Source: Bacteroidota bacterium
Lineage (GTDB): Bacteria > Bacteroidota > Bacteroidia > Bacteroidales > F082
Direction: 5' to 3'
DNA: 46,646 nucleotides
Assembly (NCBI GenBank): GCA_009773165.1
Contig: WOUZ01000020.1
Location: 1-46,646 of the forward strand
The position numbers and the translations under genes were made by a program. A model generated the notes under the pieces. That model ran no database searches and was not told where the DNA came from. It saw nothing but the letters and a program-made list of their open reading frames with translations. Below are positions 7,984-17,206 of the stretch, in pieces. Each line of letters begins with the position of its first letter. Positions within the stretch are counted from its first letter, which is position 1.

Positions 7984-10185
7984 ATGAAAAAATCAATTGG
8001 AATTGACTTAGGTACAACAAATTCTGTTATCGCGTTTAAAGATACAGCGATAAAGATTATCCGTAATAAAGAGAATGAAGAATTGACACGGTCTTGCGTA
8101 GGACAAAGAAACGGAGAACTGCTTGTAGGACGAAGTGCATATCAGCTTATTGAAAGAGATCCAGTAAATACAATTCTATCAGTGAAGCGACTAATGGGAG
8201 CTGCCATTAAAGATAAAATGGTACAGGATATGAAAAATAGTAAGTATTATAAGTTTGGTATATCGGAATTAAAGGGAGGTACAGATGATGCCGTAACAGT
8301 TGTACTTGGTGGTAAGCAATTTACACCGGAACAAATCAGCGCAGAAATACTAAAAAAGTTAAAAAAAGATGCTGAAGAAAAGTTGGGAGGAGAGATAACA
8401 CATGCTGTAATCACTGTACCAGCATATTTCACCGAAAAACAAAAAAATGCAACACACACTGCGGCAATATTGGCAGGTTTGAAAGTTAAAAAACTGTTAG
8501 CCGAACCAACTGCAGCAGCAATTGCTTATGGTGTAGACAATCTAAAGGCTGGAGAGGCAAAAACTATTTTGATATATGATTTTGGTGGGGGCACGTTTGA
8601 TTTATCTATTTTGAATATTGCAGACGGGCAATATATGGAAGCCGGAACCGGAGGAGACAGATGGTTGGGAGGGGATGATTTAGATAAAAAATTACAAGAG
8701 ATTGTTGAAAAAAAGTTAAGCAAACAGTATAATATTAGTAACTTACATTTATTAGTCGAGAGTTTAAATGAAAAAAAACGATATCGATTTGAAGGACAAA
8801 TGAGGTATCAAACCGAAGAAGCAAAAATACAGTTAAGCTCCTCCAACAAAGCAGGAATTTTAATAGATAATCTACTTGAAGATGAAAATGGGGACATAAT
8901 AGATATTGACATAACAATTACTCGTGAAGAATTTGAAGAAGCAATAAGACCTTTTGTGCAACGAACGATTGATTTGATAGAACAGCTGCTAAAAGAAGTA
9001 GGGTACGATATTCAAATGATAGACAATATTTTATTGGTAGGTGGATCCTCATGCATACCGTTGGTAAAAAAAATGTTATCGGAAAAATATGGACATAGCA
9101 AAATAAAGATTTCTGAAAAGCCTATGCTTGCAATAGCTGAAGGAGCAGGAATATTGGCACATAGGTTGGGTGATACCTATGAACCAGGACCAGATGTTAC
9201 AGCAGAAATTGAAGATATATCATATAGTACGACTCATAATTACTATCTGGAAATACAAGAAAATGAAGAAAGAAAGAAGGAGCTTATAGTTGAGAAACAA
9301 GCTACATTGCCGGCTGAAAAAATAAAAGTTTTCAATACATTAACAGCTAATCAAAAGATTGCAAGGGTGGCGATTTATGCTGATGTTGAAGATGGAAAGG
9401 ATGAGTTACAGTTATTGGGCTATTATCCCATCGAAGAAAATTTACCTATTGATACTGAATTGGTTTTTGAATTTTATTTAGACCTCAACGAAAAATTCAA
9501 GATAAATGTATATCCTAGAAAAGACAAGTCAAAAAGCAAAGAGATAATCCTTGGACGAGGAGGCGCAGACCAAAAGGCATTGAAAACAATCGATGAATTG
9601 GTTGAAAGGGCAGTACAGGAGTTTAAAACAATTGAAGGTGAGGAGGAGCTTGTTCAATTCATAACAAAGAAAATTGCTGAGATTAATAAAATTGGAAGTC
9701 AAAACATTGATGACAATAAATGGCATGAAATCTACTATACAACAACAGAAAAGTTTGATGAGATCAGAGCAAATGAGGTCGGAAGCTCTGATATTGAACA
9801 AGAATTGTACCGAGCAAAGCGGCTTTTGATTGAGTTTAGTGAACTTATGGAGACATATGACAGAAACACATTAATTCAATTAATTACAAAAATTGAATCA
9901 TCAGATAATCATGCTGAACAAGGTGAATTGGCGAAAAAAATGGAAGAAAAAACAGATGAATATGAGGTGCTAAATGCAGCGATACGAATAGAATTATTAG
10001 CTAACAGGATTTTAGAACTTCCAGTTACTGGCATCGGAAAATCAAAAAAACAAGAAGATGTGAACAGATTACTTCAGATATATACAACTTCAAAAACAAA
10101 ATTCTTAATGAAGCAAAATGAAGAAGCCAGCGCTCTTGTTTTAGAAGCTTATGAAATTATTAAAACCTATAGACAATGGTTATGA
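7984..10185 (+). CDS. DnaK/Hsp70-like chaperone
   Basis: 733 residues. The Hsp70 ATPase domain is intact: IGIDLGTTNSVIAF at the N-terminus (phosphate 1), IYDFGGGTFDLSIL near residue 195 (phosphate 2), LLVGGSSCIPLVKKML near 355 (adenosine motif), and an AEPTAAAIAYG connecting stretch. Beyond residue ~410 it does not look like the housekeeping DnaK substrate-binding domain. A shorter beta region with unusual sequence is followed by ~200 residues of charged helix with no EEVD-like tail. It is longer than standard DnaK (~640). It starts a tight operon with LysM, helical-repeat, J-like and GrpE-like genes. I infer a dedicated chaperone of this accessory system, not the cell's general DnaK. Confidence 0.88.
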   Translation: MKKSIGIDLGTTNSVIAFKDTAIKIIRNKENEELTRSCVGQRNGELLVGRSAYQLIERDPVNTILSVKRLMGAAIKDKMVQDMKNSKYYKFGISELKGGTDDAVTVVLGGKQFTPEQISAEILKKLKKDAEEKLGGEITHAVITVPAYFTEKQKNATHTAAILAGLKVKKLLAEPTAAAIAYGVDNLKAGEAKTILIYDFGGGTFDLSILNIADGQYMEAGTGGDRWLGGDDLDKKLQEIVEKKLSKQYNISNLHLLVESLNEKKRYRFEGQMRYQTEEAKIQLSSSNKAGILIDNLLEDENGDIIDIDITITREEFEEAIRPFVQRTIDLIEQLLKEVGYDIQMIDNILLVGGSSCIPLVKKMLSEKYGHSKIKISEKPMLAIAEGAGILAHRLGDTYEPGPDVTAEIEDISYSTTHNYYLEIQENEERKKELIVEKQATLPAEKIKVFNTLTANQKIARVAIYADVEDGKDELQLLGYYPIEENLPIDTELVFEFYLDLNEKFKINVYPRKDKSKSKEIILGRGGADQKALKTIDELVERAVQEFKTIEGEEELVQFITKKIAEINKIGSQNIDDNKWHEIYYTTTEKFDEIRANEVGSSDIEQELYRAKRLLIEFSELMETYDRNTLIQLITKIESSDNHAEQGELAKKMEEKTDEYEVLNAAIRIELLANRILELPVTGIGKSKKQEDVNRLLQIYTTSKTKFLMKQNEEASALVLEAYEIIKTYRQWL

Positions 10186-10691
10186 AAATATATAATTGCC
10201 CTGTATGTAGACAAGCAGGACTGCCAGATTATAGAAACCATCATACAGTTTGTCCACAATGTGATTCTGATTTAAAACCCTATTTACTACTTACATCATT
10301 AGAAAAATCTAAAACAGGTTCAATTTTAAGGAATTGGCTAGTAACGTCATTGATATTGATAGTGTTAATTGTTAGTAGTTTATTCTTAAAAAACAAGTTA
10401 GAACACAAAGGTGAGATAATTGATTATAACCGAAGGCAACTTGTTTTAAGCGATTCAATTGAACAGCTTCAGGAAAAAATAAATTATTTTGTAAAAGAAG
10501 CTGAAAGCAAAGAAAAAAAATTAACAATATTGATGAAATACAAAGTAAGAAAAGGTGATAACGCTTGGAAAATTGCCAAGATGTTTTACGGAACTGGTAG
10601 TAAGTATAATCTGGTTGAAGACCAGAACAATTTGAAACAACCATATCAACTAAATGTTGACCAAGTTTTAATCATCAAATTGGATGAATAG
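10182..10691 (+). CDS. Membrane-anchored zinc-ribbon and LysM protein
   Basis: 169 residues from the ATG at 10182, which overlaps the dnaK stop as ATGA; an ATG two codons upstream (10176) is also possible. An N-terminal zinc ribbon (CPVC...CPQC, residues ~5-28) is followed by one transmembrane helix (~47-68, SLILIVLIVSSLF), a coiled-coil segment, and a C-terminal LysM domain (~120-169: YKVRKGDNAWKIAKMFYG ... VDQVLIIKL). LysM domains bind peptidoglycan glycan. The layout predicts a cytosolic zinc ribbon, one membrane span and a wall-facing LysM. It would tether the chaperone module to the envelope, where a ZorAB motor also acts. Confidence 0.82.
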   Translation: MKIYNCPVCRQAGLPDYRNHHTVCPQCDSDLKPYLLLTSLEKSKTGSILRNWLVTSLILIVLIVSSLFLKNKLEHKGEIIDYNRRQLVLSDSIEQLQEKINYFVKEAESKEKKLTILMKYKVRKGDNAWKIAKMFYGTGSKYNLVEDQNNLKQPYQLNVDQVLIIKLDE

Positions 10692-13128
10692 TATGGAAGC
10701 TTTAATTATTATTATTGTATCAATAGTCTGCATTGGTGGATGGTACCTGATTTATTATAATAAGTCAAAAACGAAGTATGATAGAGCGCTAAGGTTGTAT
10801 AGTAAAGGAAATATTACGTCTGCTCTTTCTTTACTGGAATCTATTTTTTATAAACATAAGGACGCTCCAGCACGAATAGCTGACATTAAATTTAAACTAG
10901 GGCAGGATAATATTTTATTAAATAGAGAAGTTGGATTAGATTTTCTGGCCCAAGTATTAGAAATAGGAAAAAGACTTGGAAAAGGAGCAAATTTTAATTT
11001 ATACAAACGAGTTGAAGCTAAAGCACTTTTTGAAATAGCACAGTGTACATTTTTAGATATTAGCACAATAGGTTCTCCCAAGGATAAAATTAAAGAACTG
11101 GAAAAAAATATCAATTTTATAGATAGCTCAGCGCATCCAGATTTAGATTCTGATTTTCAAAAACTAAGGATAAGGCATCTTTCTTTGCTCTCAGACATAC
11201 TATTTGATTTAGGAATAGCAAATGAAAAAATGATGAATTATATCGACGCCATAACTCATTATAAAAAGAGCATGCAGTACCAACACGATGCTAATTTGAC
11301 GCATATTAAAAGTAAAACATTTTGCAGAATACAAATCTGCAGATTAAAAAACGGACAATTAATAGATCAGCAATTATTTGAAGAAATAAATAAAGCGCCA
11401 AAGAACTATAAAGATGATTTTTATTTCAGATATGTTAGGAAACTTATTGAGGCGAAAGAATATCATGATGCAGGCATAATATTGAACAGATATTTAAATC
11501 CAAATAATAGCGCAGTCAGCCTAATGAACACTTTTATGAAAGTGGAACAGCAAAAAAAGGTATTAAAGCAAATTAACGATATAAACAATTCTATTGAAGG
11601 ACTCTATAAAGAAACGTTTTCTATTGATGAAATAAAGAAAACATATGAAAATCTTGATAGTAATATTAACTTAATAAAAAACATACTACCGGAGATCGCA
11701 ACAAAACTTGATGATTTAAGACCCGGTTTATTTAACAGGATGTTAAGTTTTTATATTGAAGAAAAAGAATTTGCAAATGCTATTAATTTAATTCAGAAGT
11801 ATTCAGGATTTTGGAAGTATCCAGAAATTGTTAAAAATCTTGGAATTTGTAGTTATGGATATGTTAATCAAGGTAAAATTACTGAAAAGAATTATAAAAC
11901 ATTAATATCCTGCTGGCTGACAGCTGTTTATTCGGATAAAGTAATTCTTAAATCATTGGAGACTACAATTTGGGATGATGATTATACATTTACTTTAGTA
12001 GATTCAATTGGTTCAAGCTATACAATTTTTAAGAATCTACCGGAAAATGTAAATTACAATGAAATATCCGATAACAACATTTCAATAGGAGCAGCTCAAA
12101 GAGAACTTCTCAATAATTTTGAGATGAATATCAATAAATTTACAGTAGACCAAAATCTAATAAGTAACATTAGGGATTATTATAACTATGAAAAAAACGC
12201 AATTGAGCGGATTATTTCAATTATTGATAAAGACATTCTCATGGCTGGACCCTATTTTGCTATAACTCAAGGAATAAATGAAGAGATTATAACATATCTA
12301 GATGACGAGTATAAAAAATACGGAAATGAAGATGCTTTAGAGGCAGGAATTGCCTACCTAAAAGGAAGCACAGATACATATGTTAGAGATTATGCAAACG
12401 TAAAGGAACTTGTTGAGAAAGTGACCAAAGCAATAGAAAATGGTAACCTAAATGTACTAAAAGAGGTCAATGTTAGTAAAAACGAATCATCAATCTCAAA
12501 ATATAAATCAGTAAAAGATAAAATTGAAGACTCATTATTTAATATCATAGCAATAAAAATAGAAGCAGACGATTCAAACGAAAGTTACATAAAGATAATG
12601 GAAGAGGCGATAAAATTTTCGCCAAATAACGAAAAGCTAAAGTATCAGTACTCTAACTACGTTTCAAATTTTTGCATTGATCAAGTAAATGATAAACTCA
12701 TTAACCACTATCAAGCACTTTTATTAATGAAACGAGCCTATTTGTGTTCACCAAAGAATCCTAGAATTTGTGTGAATTTTGTTTCATTAATCAGTTTAAA
12801 TCTAATGGATATTCTAAATGACAGAACAAATAAACAATCAGAGATTTACACATGTCTAGATGAAATATATTCAAAAAGGACAGATGTATTTAAGGAAAAT
12901 GCGGGTGAATTGGCCGATGACAGGGCTGGTTTAATAAATCAATTGAAGAATTCGGGAGTGGATGTAAGTATTTTAGAAGGAAACACAAGTTCATTGACAA
13001 AAGAAGGAGAGAAAATTAAAACAGTTTTAAATTATTTAAAGAAATTGAGTTTTGGTATTAGGACACAGAATGAAATTGAAATACTTGAAAGAGCCTTACT
13101 GCATTTTAACTCACATAGTTCAAAATAA
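10684..13128 (+). CDS. Membrane-anchored helical-repeat (TPR-like) protein
   Basis: 814 residues, or 811 if it starts at the ATG at 10693, 1 bp after the LysM stop. A transmembrane helix lies at the very N-terminus (ALIIIIVSIVCIGGWYLIYY). TPR-like helices follow, such as YDRALRLYSKGNITSALSLL and later MMNYIDAITHYKKSMQYQ. The rest is helical and rich in Lys, Asn and Ile, with no enzymatic motif I can name. TPR-type proteins commonly scaffold Hsp70 clients or co-chaperones. Here it is the largest member of the Hsp70 operon and shares membrane anchoring with the LysM protein. It may be the substrate-recognition or sensor component. Confidence 0.78.
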   Translation: MNSMEALIIIIVSIVCIGGWYLIYYNKSKTKYDRALRLYSKGNITSALSLLESIFYKHKDAPARIADIKFKLGQDNILLNREVGLDFLAQVLEIGKRLGKGANFNLYKRVEAKALFEIAQCTFLDISTIGSPKDKIKELEKNINFIDSSAHPDLDSDFQKLRIRHLSLLSDILFDLGIANEKMMNYIDAITHYKKSMQYQHDANLTHIKSKTFCRIQICRLKNGQLIDQQLFEEINKAPKNYKDDFYFRYVRKLIEAKEYHDAGIILNRYLNPNNSAVSLMNTFMKVEQQKKVLKQINDINNSIEGLYKETFSIDEIKKTYENLDSNINLIKNILPEIATKLDDLRPGLFNRMLSFYIEEKEFANAINLIQKYSGFWKYPEIVKNLGICSYGYVNQGKITEKNYKTLISCWLTAVYSDKVILKSLETTIWDDDYTFTLVDSIGSSYTIFKNLPENVNYNEISDNNISIGAAQRELLNNFEMNINKFTVDQNLISNIRDYYNYEKNAIERIISIIDKDILMAGPYFAITQGINEEIITYLDDEYKKYGNEDALEAGIAYLKGSTDTYVRDYANVKELVEKVTKAIENGNLNVLKEVNVSKNESSISKYKSVKDKIEDSLFNIIAIKIEADDSNESYIKIMEEAIKFSPNNEKLKYQYSNYVSNFCIDQVNDKLINHYQALLLMKRAYLCSPKNPRICVNFVSLISLNLMDILNDRTNKQSEIYTCLDEIYSKRTDVFKENAGELADDRAGLINQLKNSGVDVSILEGNTSSLTKEGEKIKTVLNYLKKLSFGIRTQNEIEILERALLHFNSHSSK

Positions 13129-13139
13129 ATTATAAACAT

Positions 13140-13424
13140 ATGAAAAACCCATACACTATACTTGGTTTAGAGAAAAACCAGAATGCTGACAGAAAGGAGA
13201 TAATGGCAGCACAAATGAAAGCAATGAAAGACAGATTGTATATGTTGCCAGAAATAGCAACAGCAGCAAGACAGCTGTTAGACCCAGCCAAGAGGTTGGC
13301 TGCCGATTTTATGTTTCCTTCAAGAATAAAATCGAAGCGGCCACAAAAAATTGTTGTGGATATTGAAATTAAAAAAATCAGCCTTTCGGAAATAGATGAA
13401 AATGCTTTTGATTCATTAAAATAG
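13140..13424 (+). CDS. J-domain-like protein lacking HPD
   Basis: 94 residues. The start NPYTILGL is the typical helix I entry of a J domain, and ARQLLDPAKRLAADF resembles helices III/IV with the AY..L.dp..R pattern. Between them, the stretch KEIMAAQMKAMKDRLYMLPE has no HPD tripeptide, the element that normally triggers Hsp70 ATP hydrolysis. The C-terminal ~30 residues are a short charged extension. Its place between a DnaK-like and a GrpE-like gene supports a J-like role. The lack of HPD means it is either a degenerate J protein, a regulator, or uses another contact. Confidence 0.72.
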   Translation: MKNPYTILGLEKNQNADRKEIMAAQMKAMKDRLYMLPEIATAARQLLDPAKRLAADFMFPSRIKSKRPQKIVVDIEIKKISLSEIDENAFDSLK

Positions 13425-13431
13425 AAATGAA

Positions 13432-13878
13432 ATGAAAAATGAAATTGTTGAATTGGAGGAAATTATTACTAAAAGTTTGCTTAAAACAAACAATTTAATT
13501 AATGAAAGGAATAAGATAGAAATTGAAAAATTAGATCAACTAAAAGGTATTGCCATCAGTATCATTGATGTTCTAGACTCATTTGAAAATATTGAAAATT
13601 CGTTTATTGAAAAGGGGCAAGATAAGAACGAAGATGTTATTAAAACAATGAAAAGGTACCAATCAATACAAAGAAAGTTGTATTTAATCTTGCAGAAAAA
13701 CGGCATCACAAAAATTGATTTTCCTGAGAATAGGCTGATACAAGGTTTTTGTGAGGTTTTAGAAACGCAACCTGATGCATCAAAGAATAATGATGAAATT
13801 ATTTCAATAGTAAGACATGGGTACATGAAAGGAAAAGAATTGATACGATCAGCACAATTGATTATTGTGAAAAATTAA
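13432..13878 (+). CDS. GrpE-like nucleotide exchange factor
   Basis: 148 residues. A long N-terminal helix (coiled coil) precedes a four-helix and beta-like region. The C-terminal signature is recognisable: FCEVLETQPDASKNNDEIIS followed by VRHGYMKGKELIRSAQLIIV, matching the GrpE pattern of V.E....P....G.I...v..GY...g.liRpA.V.V. It lies 7 bp after the J-like gene and closes the chaperone block. It is shorter than housekeeping GrpE (~190), missing most of the N-terminal tail. It would release ADP from the operon's own Hsp70. Confidence 0.83.
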   Translation: MKNEIVELEEIITKSLLKTNNLINERNKIEIEKLDQLKGIAISIIDVLDSFENIENSFIEKGQDKNEDVIKTMKRYQSIQRKLYLILQKNGITKIDFPENRLIQGFCEVLETQPDASKNNDEIISIVRHGYMKGKELIRSAQLIIVKN

Positions 13879-14219
13879 ACGGTATGGTTTAAAATTAACA
13901 TGTTGTAAATGGTATGTAACAATAAAAAGTTTTCGGTAAGGGAGAGTATAGTAATTGGGTAAACTAGTCGTAGATAACCTTTAGTGCGCGCGTGCCTATT
14001 CGAAGTTTTATGATACGATTCAAAAGTGCGCTGTAAACTGGTTGGAATCAGATCTAAAATGGATAATTAATTAGATGCTGAAAACATTAAGCAATATCGC
14101 CATTGTGATATTCAAAGATAATGAAATATGAATATAACTGTTTGAATGAAATGGTTTTACACTTAAACATATTAATGAAAAGTAAGTAAATCGAAAATTT
14201 TTGAAACAATAAGAAAAAT
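13879..14219. other. Spacer between chaperone block and motor genes
   Basis: 341 bp without a gene I can support. It includes a degenerate copy of the repeat seen at 17879 and 19400 (see 13911-13951), then AT-rich sequence with a GTGCGCGCGTGC-like island near 13982. The last 60 bp are an A-rich leader before the motor gene. No clear terminator is visible, so read-through from the chaperone block is possible. Confidence 0.6.
13911..13951. repeat. Degenerate copy of the IS-end-like repeat
   Basis: Shares the exact 12-mer AGTTTTCGGTAA, the preceding GTAACAAT-like block and the following GGGAG/AGGAATG-like block with 17879-17921, but the two TGCACAG cores are lost. It marks the boundary between grpE-like and zorA-like genes. 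Weaker than the other two copies. Confidence 0.45.
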
Positions 14220-15638
14220 ATGACAAATTATACAATCGTAATCTACAGTTTAATAATTGGGTGGGCGCTTTTTTCAATTTATTATATTTATAGACTATGG
14301 ACACTAAAAAAAGTTATCGCCTATATTTATGAATCAATTCCAACCGTCTTCACAACACTTGGAGTACTTGGTACATTTGTCGGAATATATTTTGGATTAC
14401 AAAAATTTAATGTTGAAAAAATAACAGAAAGCATTCCCCCATTACTTGATGGCATGAAAACAGCATTTTCAACTTCAATCTGGGGAATTGTACTTTCTTT
14501 AATTTTTGGTAAAATTTCACAAATTGTTTTGCATAAAGTTGAACTCAAAGAACCACCTAAACCTACAGATGAATTAGCAGCACTTCATGAAATTGCTCTA
14601 ATATTAAAAGAAGGGAAAGATCAAACACATCTTAATTTTCATGCACTTAATAAACTTCTAGTTGGAGAATCTGACGACAGCATATCAACGCAATTCGTAA
14701 AAATAAGGAACCAGTTTACTGAATTTAATAATAAACAGGATAAACAAAATCAAACATTAGAAAAAGTACAGCTTGCTCTTGGGGGAGATGGTGAAACTAG
14801 TTTACTAACTCAAATACAAAAACTCAGAGCCGAGCAAAACGATTATTCAAAAGATACCAAGAAAAACATTGATTTGATCATTGAGTCAATGAGTAAGAAT
14901 AATGATCTGATACGACAAAAATTTGATGAATTTTCAGAACTTTTAGCAAAAAATAATACCGAAGCTTTGGTAGAGGTGATGAAAAGGGCCACAGAGGAAT
15001 TTAATGCACAGATGTCTGCCTTAATTGAAAAATTGGTTCAAGAAAACTTCAAAGAATTGAATAATAGTGTTCAACGGATGAATCAGTGGCAGCAAGAAAA
15101 TAAAGAAATGATCATTACCCTAACTGATCAATTTAGAGAAGTATCAGAAGAATTTAGTTTGACATCAAAGGCTATTAATGAAATAACACAGAATACCTCA
15201 AAGCTGACAAATGAAAATAGTCACTTAACCAGACTAATTACTGAATTGCAGAAAGTGCTTATTGATGATTCTAAGTTCCAAGAGATTGTTAATAAATTAG
15301 TTACAACCATAGATACGCTCCAAGAAAATACAGAAGCTTTCGATGAGACTACAGAAAAATTAAACAATTGGGTACGAAATCAGATGAACTTTAATGATAG
15401 TGTGGCAAAACTATTAACCAGACTAGAAGCAATTGATAAAATAAAGGATATAAATGAAGTTTTCTGGAACAATACTAAGAAACAATTAAATGATGGTGTG
15501 GAGGTTATCGAAAAAGCAAGTAAAAGATTATCAAATGACTTAGATAATATAAACGCAGAATTTTATGATAGATTAAATGACACACTGCAAAACCTTGACA
15601 CTTTGATACAGAGAATCATTGCTAACTATAAAAAGTGA
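14220..15638 (+). CDS. zorA: ZorA-like MotA/TolQ/ExbB proton-channel protein
   Basis: 472 residues. Three transmembrane segments: ~5-25 (IVIYSLIIGWALFSIYYIY), ~40-60 (TVFTTLGVLGTFVGIYFGL) and ~80-100 (TSIWGIVLSLIFG). The stretch IPTVFTTLGVLGTFVGI, with the later SIPPLLDGMKTAF, is characteristic of ZorA-type stators. From ~115 to the end is a long cytosolic coiled-coil tail, the hallmark of ZorA, which in Zorya relays motor rotation to cytosolic effectors. The tail is shorter than that of E. coli ZorA. It is 7 bp upstream of the ZorB-like gene. Other MotA/TolQ paralogues lack this tail and this gene context. Confidence 0.87.
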   Translation: MTNYTIVIYSLIIGWALFSIYYIYRLWTLKKVIAYIYESIPTVFTTLGVLGTFVGIYFGLQKFNVEKITESIPPLLDGMKTAFSTSIWGIVLSLIFGKISQIVLHKVELKEPPKPTDELAALHEIALILKEGKDQTHLNFHALNKLLVGESDDSISTQFVKIRNQFTEFNNKQDKQNQTLEKVQLALGGDGETSLLTQIQKLRAEQNDYSKDTKKNIDLIIESMSKNNDLIRQKFDEFSELLAKNNTEALVEVMKRATEEFNAQMSALIEKLVQENFKELNNSVQRMNQWQQENKEMIITLTDQFREVSEEFSLTSKAINEITQNTSKLTNENSHLTRLITELQKVLIDDSKFQEIVNKLVTTIDTLQENTEAFDETTEKLNNWVRNQMNFNDSVAKLLTRLEAIDKIKDINEVFWNNTKKQLNDGVEVIEKASKRLSNDLDNINAEFYDRLNDTLQNLDTLIQRIIANYKK

Positions 15639-15645
15639 TTAAAAA

Positions 15646-16383
15646 ATGGCACTAGGAAAGAAAAGTGGGAATGGCAGCGAGAGCAATTGGATTTCATTTT
15701 CTGATATAATGACAGGATTAATGGTAATATTTATGTTTATTGCCATATCATATATTGTAGAGGTACAAAAGAAGCAGAAAGAAAGGGACATAATTTTTGA
15801 GGAGTTTAAAGCTACAAAAGAGCAATTATATGCAGAGCTAGAAAATGAGTTTAAAGATGATTTCAAGGATTGGGAAGTTGAATTAGACAAAGATTTATCT
15901 ATAAAATTTACGAATCCAGAAGTTTTGTTTGAATCCGGGCAGACTACTATTCGACCCTATTTTTCTGAAATGTTGACAGAATTTCTTCCACGATATTTTT
16001 CAATTTTGATGCAGAATAAGTATGCAAATAAAATTTCGGAAATTCGTATTGAAGGTCATACCGATAACCTTCCAGCACTAAAGTTTGATAACGATCCCTA
16101 CATAGGAAATATCATGTTATCTCAGCTGAGGTCGGCACAGGTTCTGAAATATTTCAGAAACATGGATTATTATAGAAATTTATCACCGACTGAAGAACAA
16201 AGGCTGCAATTCTGGATCACAGCGAATGGATTATCTTATGGAAGAACGCTAGATGACAATAAACAAATGACAGCATTGTCAGGTAAACCAGCAAACAACG
16301 ACATGTCGAGGCGAGTTGAATTTAGGATAGTAACTACTAGTGAAACACTCGTTGAGCAAGTTATAAAAGAGATTTCGAAATAA
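15646..16383 (+). CDS. zorB: ZorB-like OmpA/MotB motor protein
   Basis: 245 residues. A cytosolic lead is followed by one transmembrane helix in NWISFSDIMTGLMVIFMFIA, with Asp20 in the position of the universal proton-binding aspartate of MotB/ZorB. After a linker there is a C-terminal OmpA-like peptidoglycan-binding domain (RIEGHTDNLPAL near residue 137, and NNDMSRRVEFRI near 220). With ZorA it would form an inner-membrane proton-driven motor anchored to the cell wall, sensing envelope disturbance by phage. One base separates its stop from the HNH gene. Key residues look intact. Confidence 0.88.
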   Translation: MALGKKSGNGSESNWISFSDIMTGLMVIFMFIAISYIVEVQKKQKERDIIFEEFKATKEQLYAELENEFKDDFKDWEVELDKDLSIKFTNPEVLFESGQTTIRPYFSEMLTEFLPRYFSILMQNKYANKISEIRIEGHTDNLPALKFDNDPYIGNIMLSQLRSAQVLKYFRNMDYYRNLSPTEEQRLQFWITANGLSYGRTLDDNKQMTALSGKPANNDMSRRVEFRIVTTSETLVEQVIKEISK

Positions 16384-16384
16384 G

Positions 16385-17206
16385 ATGCTGTACAATTTTG
16401 AAAAATTAGGTAAAAAACTAGATGAATGGAAATTTCCTACATTAAAAGCGGGAAGTGGATTTCAAATTATCAAAGGTATAGATTTTGAGGAAGCGTATAA
16501 ATCTGGATCTATTTCGTTCGAAGATGATGGGATTTATTTAGAATTTGAAGGTAAGAAGTATAGAGGATATATGTTTATAAAAGAACCGTATATCACACAA
16601 TATGGGACCTATCCTAAATTTCATCTTACACGATGTAAAACAATACAGCAATTTATTGAAGAACATCGTTTTAAAATACGATATGAATGGTCAAATTCAA
16701 ATATCAACGATTTAATTGATAAGTCTACGAGGACTATTTACAAAGATCAAGTCTTGGATTATTGCAGTTTTTGCAAGAGAGAGCTACTTGGAGAAATACA
16801 TAATACTAATGATTTTTTTGAAAGACTCGATAAAACAATTATTGAAGAGAGCAATATAGAGATTGATATTTTTGGTTATGCACGGGATTGGCAAAAAATT
16901 AGCAGAAGTTATCGAGAAAAGAAAAACTATAAATGCGAGTCATGTGGAATTCAAATAGAAAACAAATTAGACAGACGCTTTTTACACACACATCATAAGA
17001 ATGGGGATAAAACTAATAACAGAGAAAGTAATTTGGAATGTCTCTGTATATTATGTCACTCGCAAAATGACATTAAGCATGAAGAAAATTTTGAAAAGAA
17101 AAGGTTGATAAATGAACTTAAAGCATTCGTGAAAATATATCGAAAGGAATTATCTAAGTTAAATCAATCCTATTTAAAAAGATTTGATAATGAGCAGGTT
17201 ATTTAA
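16385..17206 (+). CDS. HNH endonuclease, candidate ZorE-like effector
   Basis: 273 residues. The HNH core lies at ~180-222: CESCG, then THHKNGDKTNNRESNLECLC and CILCH. It has the catalytic HH, the Asn before Leu, and two CxxC pairs for zinc. Another CSFC occurs near residue 120. The N-terminal ~110 residues (FEGKKYRGYMFIKEP...) are unlike common restriction enzymes and may bind DNA or partners. Type II Zorya is ZorA-ZorB plus an HNH protein (ZorE); the tight coupling to zorB fits that plan. I cannot confirm homology to ZorE outside the HNH core, so the symbol is withheld. No ZorC or ZorD (helicase) gene is present. Confidence 0.8.
   Translation: MLYNFEKLGKKLDEWKFPTLKAGSGFQIIKGIDFEEAYKSGSISFEDDGIYLEFEGKKYRGYMFIKEPYITQYGTYPKFHLTRCKTIQQFIEEHRFKIRYEWSNSNINDLIDKSTRTIYKDQVLDYCSFCKRELLGEIHNTNDFFERLDKTIIEESNIEIDIFGYARDWQKISRSYREKKNYKCESCGIQIENKLDRRFLHTHHKNGDKTNNRESNLECLCILCHSQNDIKHEENFEKKRLINELKAFVKIYRKELSKLNQSYLKRFDNEQVI

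Noticed and set aside
7984..13878. Housekeeping dnaK-dnaJ-grpE locus
   Set aside because: The DnaK-like protein has a divergent C-terminal half, the J-like protein lacks HPD and the zinc-finger domains, GrpE is short, and unusual membrane genes are interleaved; this is not the standard chaperone operon.
14220..17206. Type I Zorya
   Set aside because: No ZorC-like or ZorD-like (SNF2 helicase) gene follows; the partner is an HNH protein instead.
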